A DNA stretch of 64,000 nucleotides from Moraxella sp. FZFQ2102 (GCF_024137865.1 NZ_CP099960.1:620001-684000), one strand, 5' to 3'; counted from the stretch's first letter, positions 1 through 9,769 are shown. The notes: generated by a model from the letters alone, not told the origin. Program-made: numbers and translations.

Positions 1-576
1 GTACAATCACGCACTTTAATGGCATTGACCGCGCTATTACCAAGCTTGGCAATGGCACACCCTGGTCACATGGATGGCGGTCATGCCTTTATGTCAGGGC
101 TACTGCACCCGATTGGTGGTCTAGATCATCTACTGGCGATGGTTGCTGTCGGACTGTGGGCAGCACTATTGAGCACACGCTTTAAAAACGCTGTCTGGGC
201 AGTGCCGACAAGCTTTGTGGCGTTGATGGTTGTCGGTTTTTTCTTTGGTTTACAATCAGGCAGCATCGCCATGACCGAACAAGCCATCGCTGCATCAGTT
301 TTGGTCATTGGCTTGGCAGCAGCATGGGCAAAACAAGTACCTGTTGCTTTGGCATCAGTGATCGCAGCTGCATTTGCATTTTTCCACGGTGTCGCGCACG
401 GTGCTGAAATGAGCGGCGGCGCAGCAGGTGTATTTGCCGCAGGTTTTGTACTAAGCACCATTGCACTGCATTTGGTCGGCCTTGCGTTTGGTATGGCGCT
501 GAGCAAAAACACCCTACTGACTCGCACCGCAGGCACTGCTATCGGCTTGGCTGGTCTTAGCTTTTTCTTTATTTAA
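1..576 (+). CDS. ureJ: HupE/UreJ family nickel permease (partial at left edge)
   Basis: Small polytopic membrane protein of the HupE/UreJ family, thought to bring nickel into the cell for urease or hydrogenase. The mature part begins after a signal-like hydrophobic stretch ending AMA, and carries the family motif HPIGGLDHLLAMVAVG followed by about five more hydrophobic helices. A second conserved piece, FFHGVAHGAEM, lies mid-protein. The frame is open to the window edge (codons before the ATG at 19 read VQSRTL), so the true start, with a basic n-region, is probably outside; the ATG at 19 is an alternative. It lies 31 bp before ureG, which supports a urease role. Confidence 0.85.
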   Translation, partial: VQSRTLMALTALLPSLAMAHPGHMDGGHAFMSGLLHPIGGLDHLLAMVAVGLWAALLSTRFKNAVWAVPTSFVALMVVGFFFGLQSGSIAMTEQAIAASVLVIGLAAAWAKQVPVALASVIAAAFAFFHGVAHGAEMSGGAAGVFAAGFVLSTIALHLVGLAFGMALSKNTLLTRTAGTAIGLAGLSFFFI

Positions 577-607
577 ATAAACTTAACTTGATAATAACGA
601 GAATACC

Positions 608-1243
608 ATGCGAAATTATATCAAAATCGGTGTCGCAGGCCCTGTAGGCGCAGGCAAGACCGCGCTGATTGAGCGACTGACACGCAAAATGGCAAATGAT
701 TACAGCGTTGCCGTGATCACCAATGACATCTATACCAAAGAAGATGCAGAGTTTTTGACCAAAAATAGCCGCCTGCCTGCCGAGCGCATTATGGGTGTAG
801 AAACAGGCGGCTGCCCACACACCGCCATCCGCGAAGACGCATCCATGAACCTAGAAGCTGTCGATGAGATGGTGGCGCGCTTTCCTGATGTTGAGATCGT
901 TTTCATCGAGTCTGGCGGCGATAACTTATCAGCGACATTCAGCCCTGATTTGGCAGATGTGACTTTATTCGTCATCGATGTGGCACAAGGTGAAAAAATC
1001 CCGCGCAAAGGCGGACCAGGTATCACGCGCTCAGACTTATTGGTCATCAATAAAACCGACTTAGCACCCCATGTCGGCGCAAGCCTTGAAGTCATGCAGC
1101 GCGATGCCAGTCGTATGCGTCAGGGTCAGCCGTTTATTTTTACCAACTTAATGACCCAAGAAAACCTAGATGGCGTCATCGGTTGGATTGAAAAATACGC
1201 TCTATTAAAAGCAGTGGACGAGCCTGCTGCTTTGGTACGCTAA
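608..1243 (+). CDS. ureG: urease accessory GTPase UreG
   Basis: UreG is the SIMIBI-class GTPase that drives nickel delivery to apo-urease in complex with UreD/H and UreF. The 211-residue protein has the P-loop GPVGAGKT (about 11-18), the metal-binding CPH motif (69-71), the [13 protein letters not shown] segment (about 101-113) and the guanine-specificity motif NKTD (148-151). Length is normal for the family. It follows ureJ closely and is followed by a hairpin and then ureD. The urease structural genes are not in view and presumably lie to the left. Confidence 0.97.
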   Translation: MRNYIKIGVAGPVGAGKTALIERLTRKMANDYSVAVITNDIYTKEDAEFLTKNSRLPAERIMGVETGGCPHTAIREDASMNLEAVDEMVARFPDVEIVFIESGGDNLSATFSPDLADVTLFVIDVAQGEKIPRKGGPGITRSDLLVINKTDLAPHVGASLEVMQRDASRMRQGQPFIFTNLMTQENLDGVIGWIEKYALLKAVDEPAALVR

Positions 1244-1268
1244 TGACCATCACTCTATGACAGCCACA

Positions 1269-1301
1269 GCCCATGTCTTTGATAGACCATAAGACATGGG
1301 C
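1269..1301 (+). other. perfect 11-bp inverted repeat between ureG and ureD
   Basis: GCCCATGTCTT at 1269-1279 is exactly repeated in reverse complement at 1291-1301, with an 11-nt loop. No T-run follows, so it is not a standard intrinsic terminator; it may stabilise the ureG mRNA end or reduce read-through into ureD. Confidence 0.7.
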
Positions 1302-1315
1302 TTAATGGATTGACA

Positions 1316-2137
1316 ATGAAAAGTAAATTACACATCTCAACCAAGCTGAATAATCATGGCAAAACAGTACTGGATCAGTACTTCGTACAGCCACCGTTCA
1401 AGCTGATGAGCCTACCGAATAACAGCGCATGGGATACTGCATTGACAGCCATGCAGATGTCGTCTTCACCAGGGTTATTAGCAGGCGATGATCTGTCTGT
1501 CGAGATCGCTTTGGCAGCCAATACGCGCCTGATCTTGACAACACAAGCATTCACCCGTGTGCAATCCATGGATATTGGTAAGCGTGCGACACAGTCACTG
1601 AACATTCATCTGGACACAGATAGCCGCCTGCACTATGTGCCACATCCATTGGTGCTGCACAAGGACAGCGCACTAGAACAGCGCACTGACATCACGATGC
1701 GCTCAGGCAGTCAGCTGATTTTTGCTGAAGTGATTGCCATTGGTCGTGCTGCCAATGGTGAGCGGTTTGAATTTTCGCAATTTAGCTCGCACTTAACCAT
1801 TCACGAACAACATCCTGATCACAGTACCGTACTGCTCAGCGACTGTATTCAGTGGCATCCCAAATTAATGGACTTAACCGCCATCGGGCAGATGGAAGAC
1901 TATAGTCATCAAGGCATGCTGCTATTCATGCACATCGATCAAGATCCTGCAGACATCGCCGCACGCCTAAGCACCATCCAAGGCATGATAGATACTGCCG
2001 AGCAAGATGATCCACAGCTGTTGATTGGCGCATCGTTGATACAAGCGCATGGCTTCGTGGTGCGTGCCTTAGGTCACAACGCCCAAAGTATTGAGCAGCT
2101 ATTTGCACGCATTGGGCAAAGCCTGCAGGCTAATTAA
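1316..2137 (+). CDS. ureD: urease accessory protein UreD
   Basis: UreD (UreH) is the scaffold that binds apo-urease and recruits UreF and UreG for nickel insertion. The 273-residue product shows the family layout: an early YFVQPPFKLM segment, LLAGDDLSVEIALAANTRLILTT-like strands in the first third, and the YVPHPLVLHKDSALEQRTDI region near the middle. The ATG at 1316 is preferred; a TTG two codons upstream (1310) is possible. In most urease operons ureD comes first; here it comes after ureG, separated by a 72-bp gap with a hairpin. It ends at a strong bidirectional terminator. Confidence 0.9.
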   Translation: MKSKLHISTKLNNHGKTVLDQYFVQPPFKLMSLPNNSAWDTALTAMQMSSSPGLLAGDDLSVEIALAANTRLILTTQAFTRVQSMDIGKRATQSLNIHLDTDSRLHYVPHPLVLHKDSALEQRTDITMRSGSQLIFAEVIAIGRAANGERFEFSQFSSHLTIHEQHPDHSTVLLSDCIQWHPKLMDLTAIGQMEDYSHQGMLLFMHIDQDPADIAARLSTIQGMIDTAEQDDPQLLIGASLIQAHGFVVRALGHNAQSIEQLFARIGQSLQAN

Positions 2138-2152
2138 CATACCAATTTGCAT

Positions 2153-2197
2153 AAAAAAATACCAAGTCTTACACAAGGCAAAACTTGGTATTTTTTT
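2153..2197. terminator. bidirectional terminator between ureD and suhB
   Basis: A7 plus TACCAAGT pairs with ACTTGGTA plus T7 around a 15-nt loop. The symmetrical A and T tracts allow it to work for both converging genes. Confidence 0.9.
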
Positions 2198-2206
2198 ATA
2201 CATCAA

Positions 2207-3037
2207 TCAACCAATCGCATTTTCCCAACGCGGTACGACCAGCTGCATCAGTGGTTTTAGTAGTTTCATATTGCACGCAAACACAGAGCCTGTCTTCATC
2301 GCTTCGTTCGCGCCTTTATGATCGACGACCACGCCGCGCGCTTCAGTGACGATCAACTCGCCTGCTGCCACATCCCACGGCTTTAATGACATTTCAAAAT
2401 AACCATCAAAGCGACCTGCCGCCACATAGCACAGATCCAGTGCCGCCGAGCCGAAACGACGCACTTGACCGCCATTTTCACAGATGGCTTGTAGGCTGGC
2501 AAAATGCTGACGCGCAAAGCTAACGCGCTCGCCATCGATCATGCGCTCATATGGATGACCTGTGGTGAACAGACCGCCTTCGATGGTTTTGCGTTCGCTG
2601 ACTTGTAGGCGGCGCTGATTCATCAACGCACCACGACCGCGACTTGCCGAAAACAGCTCATCACGCACAGGATCATAGACCACGCCATGCTCGGTGACGC
2701 CATTTTTTTGTACCGCGATCGAGACACAAAAATGTGGCACGCCATGGACGAAATTTTGAGTGCCATCAAGCGGATCAATCACCCAGCACCAATCAGCATC
2801 ATTGCCCTTGCCTTCTTGTAGGCCAAATTCTTCACCCAAATAAGAATGATTCGGATAGCTTTCTTTGAGCGTGGCGATGGTCAGCTCCTCGGCATAACGA
2901 TCGATTTGGGTGACTAAGCCATCAAGACCTTTAGACTCGACCGCCAAATCAAGACGGTGGCGGTTTTGATGCGCGCGTAAAATTTCATGACCTACTTTTT
3001 TGGCAGCGTTTGCCGCCATAACTACCATCGGTTCCAT
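2207..3037 (-). CDS. suhB: inositol-1-monophosphatase family protein SuhB
   Basis: Mg-dependent phosphatase of the inositol monophosphatase superfamily; in E. coli SuhB also joins the rRNA antitermination complex. The 276-residue protein shows the metal-binding motifs GEE (68-70), WVIDPLDGT (85-93) followed by QNFVHGVP, and PWDVAAG in the C-terminal third. Length is close to the E. coli protein. It lies downstream of dxs on the same strand with a 100-bp gap, so it may have its own promoter. The exact substrate cannot be told from sequence. Confidence 0.92.
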   Translation of the reverse strand: MEPMVVMAANAAKKVGHEILRAHQNRHRLDLAVESKGLDGLVTQIDRYAEELTIATLKESYPNHSYLGEEFGLQEGKGNDADWCWVIDPLDGTQNFVHGVPHFCVSIAVQKNGVTEHGVVYDPVRDELFSASRGRGALMNQRRLQVSERKTIEGGLFTTGHPYERMIDGERVSFARQHFASLQAICENGGQVRRFGSAALDLCYVAAGRFDGYFEMSLKPWDVAAGELIVTEARGVVVDHKGANEAMKTGSVFACNMKLLKPLMQLVVPRWENAIG

Positions 3038-3137
3038 AACTCACCTTTTTAAACAAGTAAACGAAGTAAAATTAAATAGTCTAATCATCATTCATCATGA
3101 TGACGGATTTTTTGAAAAAATTAATAACAGCAATTCA

Positions 3138-5237
3138 TCAAGCATTGAGCCAATTTGACAAAGACTGATAAACACCATCTTTATCCAAACCGCACGCTGC
3201 CAATTGCTGCTCGTGGCTAGCGTGCTCGATGAATCGATCAGCAATGCCTAGATTTTGAATCTTCGCATCAGCATTGTGCGCAAGCAGATATTCATTGACC
3301 GCACTGCCTGCACCGCCTGCGATTTGATGCTCTTCAACTGTGGCGATATGACTCACCCCTTGCGCGATCAGAGCATCAAGCAGTTCCGTATCCAGTGGCT
3401 TGACCCAGCGCATATCAATGACACTCATCGCCATGCCTGTATCATCAGATAATTTCTTGGCAGCAGCCAAAGCATCAGCCAGACGCGTACCAAATGCAAG
3501 CACCGCAAGCTTATCGCCTTGTGCAGTCGCAAAATTATCCGAAGACCACACATGATTAGCCTTACCAATCACAAACGCATCAACAGATGTATCAATCGCG
3601 CGCCCAATACCTGCACCACGCGGATAGCGCACCGCTGCCGTGCCTTGGTATCTATAGCACGCATTCAGCAGATGATGGCATTCATGCTCATCACTTGGCG
3701 CAGCGATGATGACATTTGGCACACAGCGCAGATACGCCAAATCAAACACCCCTGCGTGCGTTGCACCATCTTCACCGACCAGACCCGCGCGATCGATGGC
3801 GAAAGTGACATCAAGATTTTGCAGTGCGACATCATGAATCAGCTGATCGTAGCCACGCTGCAAAAAGGTCGAATAAATCGCCACCACAGGCTTAAGCTTG
3901 CCGCTCGTCGCCATGCCTGCCGCCAAAGTCACCGCGTGCTGCTCAGCGATCGCCACATCAAAAAACCGCTCAGGGAACTTGTGCGCATACTCCACCATGC
4001 CCGAACCTTCTGCCATCGCAGGGGTGATCGCAACCAAATTGGCATCGTCTTGCGCAGTCTGCATCAGCCAGTCGCCAAAGATCTGTGAATACTTCTTGGC
4101 AGGTGCTGTAGTAGGTTTGGCGGCATCACCGCTTGCTGCTTTTGGTAATTTACCAATGGCATGATAGCCGATCGGATCAGCTTCAGCAGGCAAAAAGCCC
4201 TTGCCCTTGACCGTATGCACATGCACCAGTACCGCACCTTTTAATTTACTGGCGCGCTCAAGCACACTGACTAATTTTGGCAAATCATGCCCATCAAATG
4301 GACCAAGATAAGTAAAACCAATCGCCTTAAATAAATTATCCGCAAATAACTTATCACCGATTTTCTCAGCAATCTTATCAGGCAGCGGCGATGATGAGAT
4401 GCCGCTTAATAGACCTGTGATTTTCTCACTGATTTTACTTGGCAAGCGACTTGAGACATCTTCAAACGCGCCATTTGCCATCTGCAGATAATGGCGAATG
4501 CGACGATCATCTGACGAAATGTCACGCTTGACCATCAAAATATTGCCATGCTTATCAATATCCATGGCAAGTCCGCGCTGCCACAGCTTCGCCAAATGAC
4601 GCGAAAAACCACCGATCGCCGCTGAGATGGACATATCATTATCATTTAGGACGACCAACAAATCGGCATTTTGTTGCACCGCGTCGTTCATCGCTTCAAA
4701 CGCCATGCCGCCTGTCATCGCGCCATCGCCAATCACCGCCGCTACTTTGCGGTTCTCGCCAAGTAAGCGTGCAGCAAGGCTCATGCCCAATGCCGCCGAA
4801 ATCGAAGTCGATGAATGCCCCACGCCAAAAGTATCGTACTCACTTTCACTGCGCTCAGGAAATGCAGTCAAGCCATCTTTTGAGCGAATGCTTGGCAGGC
4901 GATCACGGCGACCTGTCAGCACCTTGTGCGCATAGGCTTGATGACCGACATCCCACACCAATTTATCATAAGGCGTGTTTAATACTGTATGTAGTGCGAT
5001 AGTCAGCTCAACCACGCCCAAATTAGCACCAAAATGCCCGCCACTCACCCCTGTCGAGTACAGCAGATACGCACGCAGCTCATCAGCAAGCGCAATCAGC
5101 TCATCGCTTGATAAGCCCTTCAGATCTGCAGGCGATGCCACGCGATCCAAAATCGGCGTATCAGGACGCGTCGCCAAAAGCTCGGTAAAAACTTTGGCTT
5201 GATACGATTGTTTGGCTAAGTTGGCTACATCTGACAT
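3138..5237 (-). CDS. dxs: 1-deoxy-D-xylulose-5-phosphate synthase
   Basis: Thiamine-diphosphate enzyme that condenses pyruvate and glyceraldehyde 3-phosphate, the first step of the MEP isoprenoid pathway and a source for thiamine and pyridoxal. Visible motifs are the TPP site GDGAMTGGMAFEAMND, the second-domain AIAEQHAVT and the DRAGLVGEDGATHAG segment. The start at 5237 (MSDVANLAKQ) matches the family N-terminus; an in-frame start at 5288 would add 17 residues. At 699 residues it is longer than E. coli Dxs (about 620). Most of the extra length is a roughly 40-residue insertion between the NDNDMSIS segment and the AIGFTYLGPFDGHD segment. Divergent from ribA. Confidence 0.96.
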   Translation of the reverse strand: MSDVANLAKQSYQAKVFTELLATRPDTPILDRVASPADLKGLSSDELIALADELRAYLLYSTGVSGGHFGANLGVVELTIALHTVLNTPYDKLVWDVGHQAYAHKVLTGRRDRLPSIRSKDGLTAFPERSESEYDTFGVGHSSTSISAALGMSLAARLLGENRKVAAVIGDGAMTGGMAFEAMNDAVQQNADLLVVLNDNDMSISAAIGGFSRHLAKLWQRGLAMDIDKHGNILMVKRDISSDDRRIRHYLQMANGAFEDVSSRLPSKISEKITGLLSGISSSPLPDKIAEKIGDKLFADNLFKAIGFTYLGPFDGHDLPKLVSVLERASKLKGAVLVHVHTVKGKGFLPAEADPIGYHAIGKLPKAASGDAAKPTTAPAKKYSQIFGDWLMQTAQDDANLVAITPAMAEGSGMVEYAHKFPERFFDVAIAEQHAVTLAAGMATSGKLKPVVAIYSTFLQRGYDQLIHDVALQNLDVTFAIDRAGLVGEDGATHAGVFDLAYLRCVPNVIIAAPSDEHECHHLLNACYRYQGTAAVRYPRGAGIGRAIDTSVDAFVIGKANHVWSSDNFATAQGDKLAVLAFGTRLADALAAAKKLSDDTGMAMSVIDMRWVKPLDTELLDALIAQGVSHIATVEEHQIAGGAGSAVNEYLLAHNADAKIQNLGIADRFIEHASHEQQLAACGLDKDGVYQSLSNWLNA

Positions 5238-5522
5238 AATAGGCTGATTTCCGACGCTTGGCTTAAATAGACTTTTTAACAACACCAAGACTTGTGGCGC
5301 AACTTATGGCATAATAAGCACTGACATGATCTGCGCACAAAACTTTTTGATGTTGCAAAGTGCTATTTTACTAGATAGCCTTTATTTTTGCTAGAAAAAC
5401 CCCATATATTCTGCGATTTTTCATCAAAAACTCTTGATTATACCCTGTATATATCATAATTTTAATAATATATATTAGATTTTATTGCTTTCAGCCAAGT
5501 TTTGCTGAACTAGGGACAAATT

Positions 5523-6134
5523 TTGTATCAATTCATTACCAAAGCCAAACTGCCGACCGTGCATGGCGATTTTGACATTCATGTATTTGAAAACGAAGAC
5601 GGACAAGAACACATCATGCTAAGCACAGGACTGCCGAGCGCAGGCGATGAGCTGCCTTTGGTACGCATCCATTCTGAGTGCCTGACTGGTGATGCTTTTG
5701 GCTCGCTCAAATGCGACTGCGGCCCACAGCTGAACGCCGCGATGCAAGCGATTCAAGAACATGGCGTCGGTGCAATCTTATACCTGCGTCAAGAAGGTCG
5801 CGGCATTGGTCTGACCAATAAAATACGCGCCTACGCCCTACAAGATCAAGGACATGATACACTTGACGCCAATCTGCTTTTGGGTCTGCCTGCCGATGCG
5901 CGCACCTACGAGATGTGTGAAGTGATGCTGCACTCTGTCGGTGTTGATAAACTGGCACTGCTTACCAATAATCCTAATAAAGTCAATGACTTGGTAGAGC
6001 AAGGCTTTGATGTTGTCGAACGCATTCCACTGATCGTCGGTGTCAATGCACACAACCAAAATTACCTAGCCATCAAAGGCGCAAGAATGCAGCACCACAT
6101 CACGCCGCAAGATTTACAAAATTCACAGTCTTAA
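5523..6134 (+). CDS. ribA: GTP cyclohydrolase II, TTG start
   Basis: Zinc enzyme that opens GTP in the first committed step of riboflavin synthesis. The zinc cysteines are C53, C64 and C66 ([14 protein letters not shown]) and the nucleotide-binding [13 protein letters not shown] segment follows. The start is TTG at 5523, supported by AGGGA at 5512-5516 with 6-nt spacing and by alignment to the usual N-terminus (KAKLPT..GDF); there is no nearby ATG. Stand-alone RibA without a fused RibB domain. No FMN riboswitch is visible upstream. hemF follows 29 bp later and may share its transcript. Confidence 0.95.
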   Translation: MYQFITKAKLPTVHGDFDIHVFENEDGQEHIMLSTGLPSAGDELPLVRIHSECLTGDAFGSLKCDCGPQLNAAMQAIQEHGVGAILYLRQEGRGIGLTNKIRAYALQDQGHDTLDANLLLGLPADARTYEMCEVMLHSVGVDKLALLTNNPNKVNDLVEQGFDVVERIPLIVGVNAHNQNYLAIKGARMQHHITPQDLQNSQS

Positions 6135-6163
6135 ACCAAAGTACAAACCCAAAGGAAATCGCC

Positions 6164-7114
6164 ATGCACGCTCAAATCCAACAGGTAAGAGAATTTTTAT
6201 TAACTCTACAAGATAACATCATCAAAGCTTTAGAAAACCAAGAGCAAACAGGCGGCGTGGATGGTGCAAGCGATACCAAATTCATCGAAGATATTTGGCA
6301 GCGTCCCGAAGGCGGTGGCGGTCGCTCCTGCGTGTTCAAAGGCGGTAAAGTCATCGAAAAAGCAGGCGTGATGTTCAGCCACATTCACATCAAGCAAATG
6401 CCCGCATCCGCGACCACGCGCCATCCACAGCTGGCAGGCGCACAGGCGCAGGCATTGGGCGTGTCTTTGGTCATTCATCCGACCAATCCTTATGTGCCGA
6501 CCAGTCACGCCAATGTACGCTTATTCGTCGCAACCCCTGAAGATGGCGGCGCGCCGATTTGGTGGTTCGGCGGCGGGTTTGACTTGACGCCATTTTACCC
6601 AAATCTTGATGATGTCAAGCATTGGCACAAGGTGGCGCATGATTTGTGCCAGCCGTTTGGTGATGGCGTGTATGACAAATACAAAGCTTGGTGCGATGAG
6701 TATTTTTATCTCAAGCACCGTGGTGAGTGCCGCGGCGTGGGCGGCCTGTTCTATGACGATGTCAATACCGCAAGCACGGGCTGGGATTTTGATACTTGCT
6801 TTGCGTTCATGCGTGCGGTCGGACAAGGCTATATTGATGGCATTGTGCCAATTTTTGAGAACAATAAGCACCGCGCTTATGGCGAGCGTGAGCGTGAGTT
6901 TCAGCTGTATCGCCGTGGGCGTTATGTGGAGTATAACTTGGTCTATGACCGTGGTACGCTGTTTGGCTTGCAGTCTAATGGTCGCACTGAGTCGATTTTG
7001 GTATCGATGCCGCCCTTGGCTGCGTGGGAATATCGCTTCGAGCCAAGCGCGGGCACGCCTGAATACGAGCTGACGGATTTTTATTTAAAGCCGAAAGATT
7101 GGCTGGCTTTGTGA
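6164..7114 (+). CDS. hemF: oxygen-dependent coproporphyrinogen III oxidase
   Basis: Converts coproporphyrinogen III to protoporphyrinogen IX by oxidative decarboxylation, a late step of haem synthesis in the cytoplasm. The 316-residue protein is nearly identical in architecture to E. coli Hem[12 protein letters not shown] near residue 45, [15 protein letters not shown], the [14 protein letters not shown] motif in the middle, and [18 protein letters not shown] towards the end. A good Shine-Dalgarno (AAAGGAAA) precedes the ATG. The distance to ribA is short. Confidence 0.97.
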   Translation: MHAQIQQVREFLLTLQDNIIKALENQEQTGGVDGASDTKFIEDIWQRPEGGGGRSCVFKGGKVIEKAGVMFSHIHIKQMPASATTRHPQLAGAQAQALGVSLVIHPTNPYVPTSHANVRLFVATPEDGGAPIWWFGGGFDLTPFYPNLDDVKHWHKVAHDLCQPFGDGVYDKYKAWCDEYFYLKHRGECRGVGGLFYDDVNTASTGWDFDTCFAFMRAVGQGYIDGIVPIFENNKHRAYGEREREFQLYRRGRYVEYNLVYDRGTLFGLQSNGRTESILVSMPPLAAWEYRFEPSAGTPEYELTDFYLKPKDWLAL

Positions 7115-7259
7115 TATTGATCTGCTTTGGTCATGATTTTTGTTATTTTTGGTTAAAAACTCTGCAATTATGACAAAAATTCGGTAGAATGAGAATCACT
7201 TATCACTGTGATGATTGATAAATCACAATATCATTTTAAACAGCCAAAGAGGATGCATG

Positions 7260-7739
7260 ATGCAAACCAAAACTCTATTAGCCGCACTGGTTGCTGCGAC
7301 CCTTGCCCTGACTGCCTGTGGCAAAAACGAAACTGCAGGCGCAAGCACTGCTGCTGCACCAGCCGACCAATCAGTGGTAAAAGCGCGTGAAGATCTGATG
7401 ACAGATTGGCGCCGCGCCAACCAAACCCTAAAAGGCATGATCGAAAATCCATCGACTTTCGATGCAGCGACCTTTAAAGAGAACGCTGATAAAATCGCAA
7501 ACAGCACTGAGCAAATGTGGACTTATTTTGAAGGTGAAGCTGCCAAAGGCGGTGAAGCTGCAGACGCCATCTGGACAGACGCGACAGGCTTTAAAGCTGA
7601 AACCGAGAAATTCACCGCTGCTGCCAGCGCACTATCTGCCGCAGCCGCCACAGCCAGCAGCGCTGCCGATGTTGAAAAGCTATACGGCGAGATGGCAAGC
7701 TCGTGCGGTTCATGCCATAAAGGCTTCCGCAACGACTAA
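7260..7739 (+). CDS. lipoprotein cytochrome c-prime-like haem protein
   Basis: Probable four-helix cytochrome c-prime family protein. It starts with a lipoprotein signal (MQTKTLLAALVAATLALTAC, lipid-anchored Cys at residue 20), followed by a low-complexity linker rich in Ala/Gly/Thr. A helical region follows, and a C-terminal haem motif CGSCHKGFR. Start choice: AGAGG at 7248-7252 gives 7-nt spacing to the ATG at 7260 rather than the ATG at 7257. Cytochromes c-prime bind NO and are linked to nitrosative stress; here they would be held to a membrane. A degenerate Fur-like sequence (TGAGAATCACTTATCA) lies upstream at about 7189, but I do not rely on it. Confidence 0.75.
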   Translation: MQTKTLLAALVAATLALTACGKNETAGASTAAAPADQSVVKAREDLMTDWRRANQTLKGMIENPSTFDAATFKENADKIANSTEQMWTYFEGEAAKGGEAADAIWTDATGFKAETEKFTAAASALSAAAATASSAADVEKLYGEMASSCGSCHKGFRND

Positions 7740-7772
7740 GCCGATAACTAAGTTCAAGCTTGAATATTTTGC

Positions 7773-7802
7773 AATCCCTACACCATCCGTGTGGGGATTT
7801 TT
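7773..7802 (+). terminator. terminator of the cytochrome gene
   Basis: AATCCCTACAC pairs with GTGTGGGGATT (one G-T pair) and is followed by a T-run. Confidence 0.85.
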
Positions 7803-7825
7803 ATTAATTGGTGATCAAAAATAAC

Positions 7826-7854
7826 AAAACCCCAAGCGTGAACTTGAGGTTTTT
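7826..7854 (-). terminator. terminator of the rpsP-rimM-trmD-rplS operon
   Basis: AAAACCCCAAG pairs with CTTGAGGTTTT across a 6-nt loop; read on the minus strand it lies just past rplS and ends in a T-run. Confidence 0.8.
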
Positions 7855-7880
7855 GTTGATCCATTGGAATCGCAGAAGGA

Positions 7881-8249
7881 TTAAGCTTCTTTGCGCGCGC
7901 CCAATTTTTCTTTAATACGAGCAGACTTACCTGAACGATCGCGTAGGTAGTAAAGCTTCGCACGGCGTACATCACCACGGCGTTTCACTTCGATGCTTGC
8001 AATCAGTGGTGAGTGTAGTTGGAATGCACGCTCAACGCCAACACCGCTTGAGATTTTACGCACGGTGAAAGCAGAGTTTAGACCACGGTTGCGCTTAGCG
8101 ATAACCACGCCTTCGAACGCCTGCAGACGCTCACGGTCACCTTCGCGTACTTTTACTTGTACGACAACAGTGTCACCTGGACCGAATGATGGATGGTCTT
8201 TAAGTTGTGCATTTTCAACAACTTGTACTAGCGGATGTTTATTGCTCAT
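7881..8249 (-). CDS. rplS: 50S ribosomal protein L19
   Basis: L19 sits at the 30S-50S interface. The 122-residue protein starts at [12 protein letters not shown] (ATG at 8249) with a GGAGA Shine-Dalgarno; an upstream in-frame extension to 8327 is not family-like. Typical segments are [16 protein letters not shown], the [19 protein letters not shown] loop and a basic C-terminus. It is the last gene of the conserved rpsP-rimM-trmD-rplS operon, 135 bp after trmD. Confidence 0.98.
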   Translation of the reverse strand: MSNKHPLVQVVENAQLKDHPSFGPGDTVVVQVKVREGDRERLQAFEGVVIAKRNRGLNSAFTVRKISSGVGVERAFQLHSPLIASIEVKRRGDVRRAKLYYLRDRSGKSARIKEKLGARKEA

Positions 8250-8384
8250 GGAAATTCTCCAATTATCATGGCATAGGCTAAAAGTCTTTATTACCCAGTT
8301 TGCTGGGCAATGGCTAAAAGACCGCATACCATCGTTACATAATGCGCCACATGACGCGCTGTCCGAACCATACAGACAAGTTTC

Positions 8385-9131
8385 TTAGTCATTCAAGTCT
8401 TTAAGCCACTTGAGTTGCTGTTTGTTTGGGCTAAATTTTTCCCACAAATCAGGTCGTCGCGCTTGCGTGCGTTTGACCTGCTGAATAAACCGCCATTTGG
8501 CGATATTGGCATGATGACCTGACAAAAGCACATCAGGCACCGCCTTGCCTTGAAATTCCAAGGGCTTGGTATAATGCGGGCAATCCAATAAGCCATCGAC
8601 AAAAGAGTCTTGCTCAGCGGATAAATCATCGCCCATCACGGCAGGCAATCTGCGAATCACGCTATCCATCAGCACCATCGCAGGCAGCTCGCCACCAGTT
8701 AAGACATAATCACCGATGGAAATTTCCATATCGACATAAGTCTCAAGTAGTCGCTCATCAATGCCTTCATAGCGACCACAGAGCAAAATCATGCCATCAA
8801 ATGCCACCATCTGCGTTACTACAGTTTCGCCAAGCGTCTCGCCTTGTGGAGATAGATACACCACAGGGCATTTATCAAGATCGCAGCCTGCTTGCATTGC
8901 CAAATCTTTGGCGTGCGCGATGGCTTTTTCAAGTGGTTCGGCCATCATGACCATACCTGGCCCACCACCAAAAGGTCGCTCATCAATACGGCGATAATTA
9001 TCAGTGGTAAAATCTCGCGGATTAATCAGATGAATCATCGCCTGTTCGCGCTTAATCGCTCGCCCTACCACGCCATATTCAGTGATGGCGGTAAACATTT
9101 CGGGCAAAATACTGATAACCGCAAAAAACAA
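8385..9131 (-). CDS. trmD: tRNA (guanine37-N1)-methyltransferase, TTG start
   Basis: SPOUT-class enzyme that methylates G37 in tRNAs reading CNN codons, preventing +1 frameshifts. The 248-residue protein begins [12 protein letters not shown], contains the substrate segment [11 protein letters not shown] and the knot motif [13 protein letters not shown] with [11 protein letters not shown]. The start codon is TTG at 9131, supported by AAGGA at 9139-9143 with 7-nt spacing; no ATG fits. Third gene of the operon. Confidence 0.97.
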   Translation of the reverse strand: MFFAVISILPEMFTAITEYGVVGRAIKREQAMIHLINPRDFTTDNYRRIDERPFGGGPGMVMMAEPLEKAIAHAKDLAMQAGCDLDKCPVVYLSPQGETLGETVVTQMVAFDGMILLCGRYEGIDERLLETYVDMEISIGDYVLTGGELPAMVLMDSVIRRLPAVMGDDLSAEQDSFVDGLLDCPHYTKPLEFQGKAVPDVLLSGHHANIAKWRFIQQVKRTQARRPDLWEKFSPNKQQLKWLKDLND

Positions 9132-9211
9132 AACTAAATCCTTGATTTTACTATCTTTTAATTACTAAACCATATGCCAAAATTGATAAAATGACACACT
9201 GATTAATTGGC

Positions 9212-9769
9212 TTAGTAATCAGCGCCCCATGCTACCAACATAGTTTGCTTTTCCAAATCCACCGATAGCACGACATCTTTATGCCACGGGATCAGTCGTT
9301 CTTCTTTATCAATGCTGTCCGCTGTCGGCTTGACTGAGATGATCTCATGCGCGCCAGTTTCAAACATCTGTATGATCACGCCCAACTTTTCGCCATCTTC
9401 ATTGATGACCGCTAAGCCAATCAAATCCGACCAATAATACTCATCTTCGCCAAGCTCAGGAAAGCTGTCTTTGGACACCCAAATGGTTGTGCCATTCATG
9501 GTCTCAGCGACATTACGATCAGCAATCTCTTCAAAACACGCCACCAATCCCTGACCTTGCGCGCGCCAGTCTTTGACCGTCAAAGGTTTAAACCCTGTCG
9601 CTGTCTTCATCCACCAAGGCGACATCGCAAAAATGCTTGAGCGCTCATCAGTTTCACTAAATACCCACAGCCAGCCTTTGATGCCATAGGGTTTTTTCAG
9701 TGTGGCAATCTTAACCAAATCGGCAGGATCAGGCGTTTGAGTCAGACGAGTACGAGTATTGGTATTCAC
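9212..9769 (-). CDS. rimM: ribosome maturation factor RimM, GTG start
   Basis: Binds S19 and helps late assembly of the 30S head. The 185-residue protein shows the N-terminal VKIATLKKPYGIKGWLWV segment and the C-terminal PRC-barrel region (EYYWSDLIGLAV, LIPWHKDVVLSVDLE). The start is GTG at 9769 without a strong ribosome-binding site, so the first ten residues are uncertain. Second gene of the rpsP operon. Confidence 0.95.
   Translation of the reverse strand: MNTNTRTRLTQTPDPADLVKIATLKKPYGIKGWLWVFSETDERSSIFAMSPWWMKTATGFKPLTVKDWRAQGQGLVACFEEIADRNVAETMNGTTIWVSKDSFPELGEDEYYWSDLIGLAVINEDGEKLGVIIQMFETGAHEIISVKPTADSIDKEERLIPWHKDVVLSVDLEKQTMLVAWGADY

Noticed and set aside
3519..4088. Plus-strand frames of up to 189 codons inside dxs
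   Set aside because: Shadow of the dxs coding sequence in another frame; Arg/His/Ile-rich with no domain.
5289..5522. FMN riboswitch upstream of ribA
   Set aside because: None of the conserved RFN-element blocks is present in the gap; only an AT-rich divergent promoter region is seen.
7189..7204. Fur box before the cytochrome c-prime-like gene
   Set aside because: TGAGAATCACTTATCA resembles the consensus but the half-site spacing is off by one; too weak to list.
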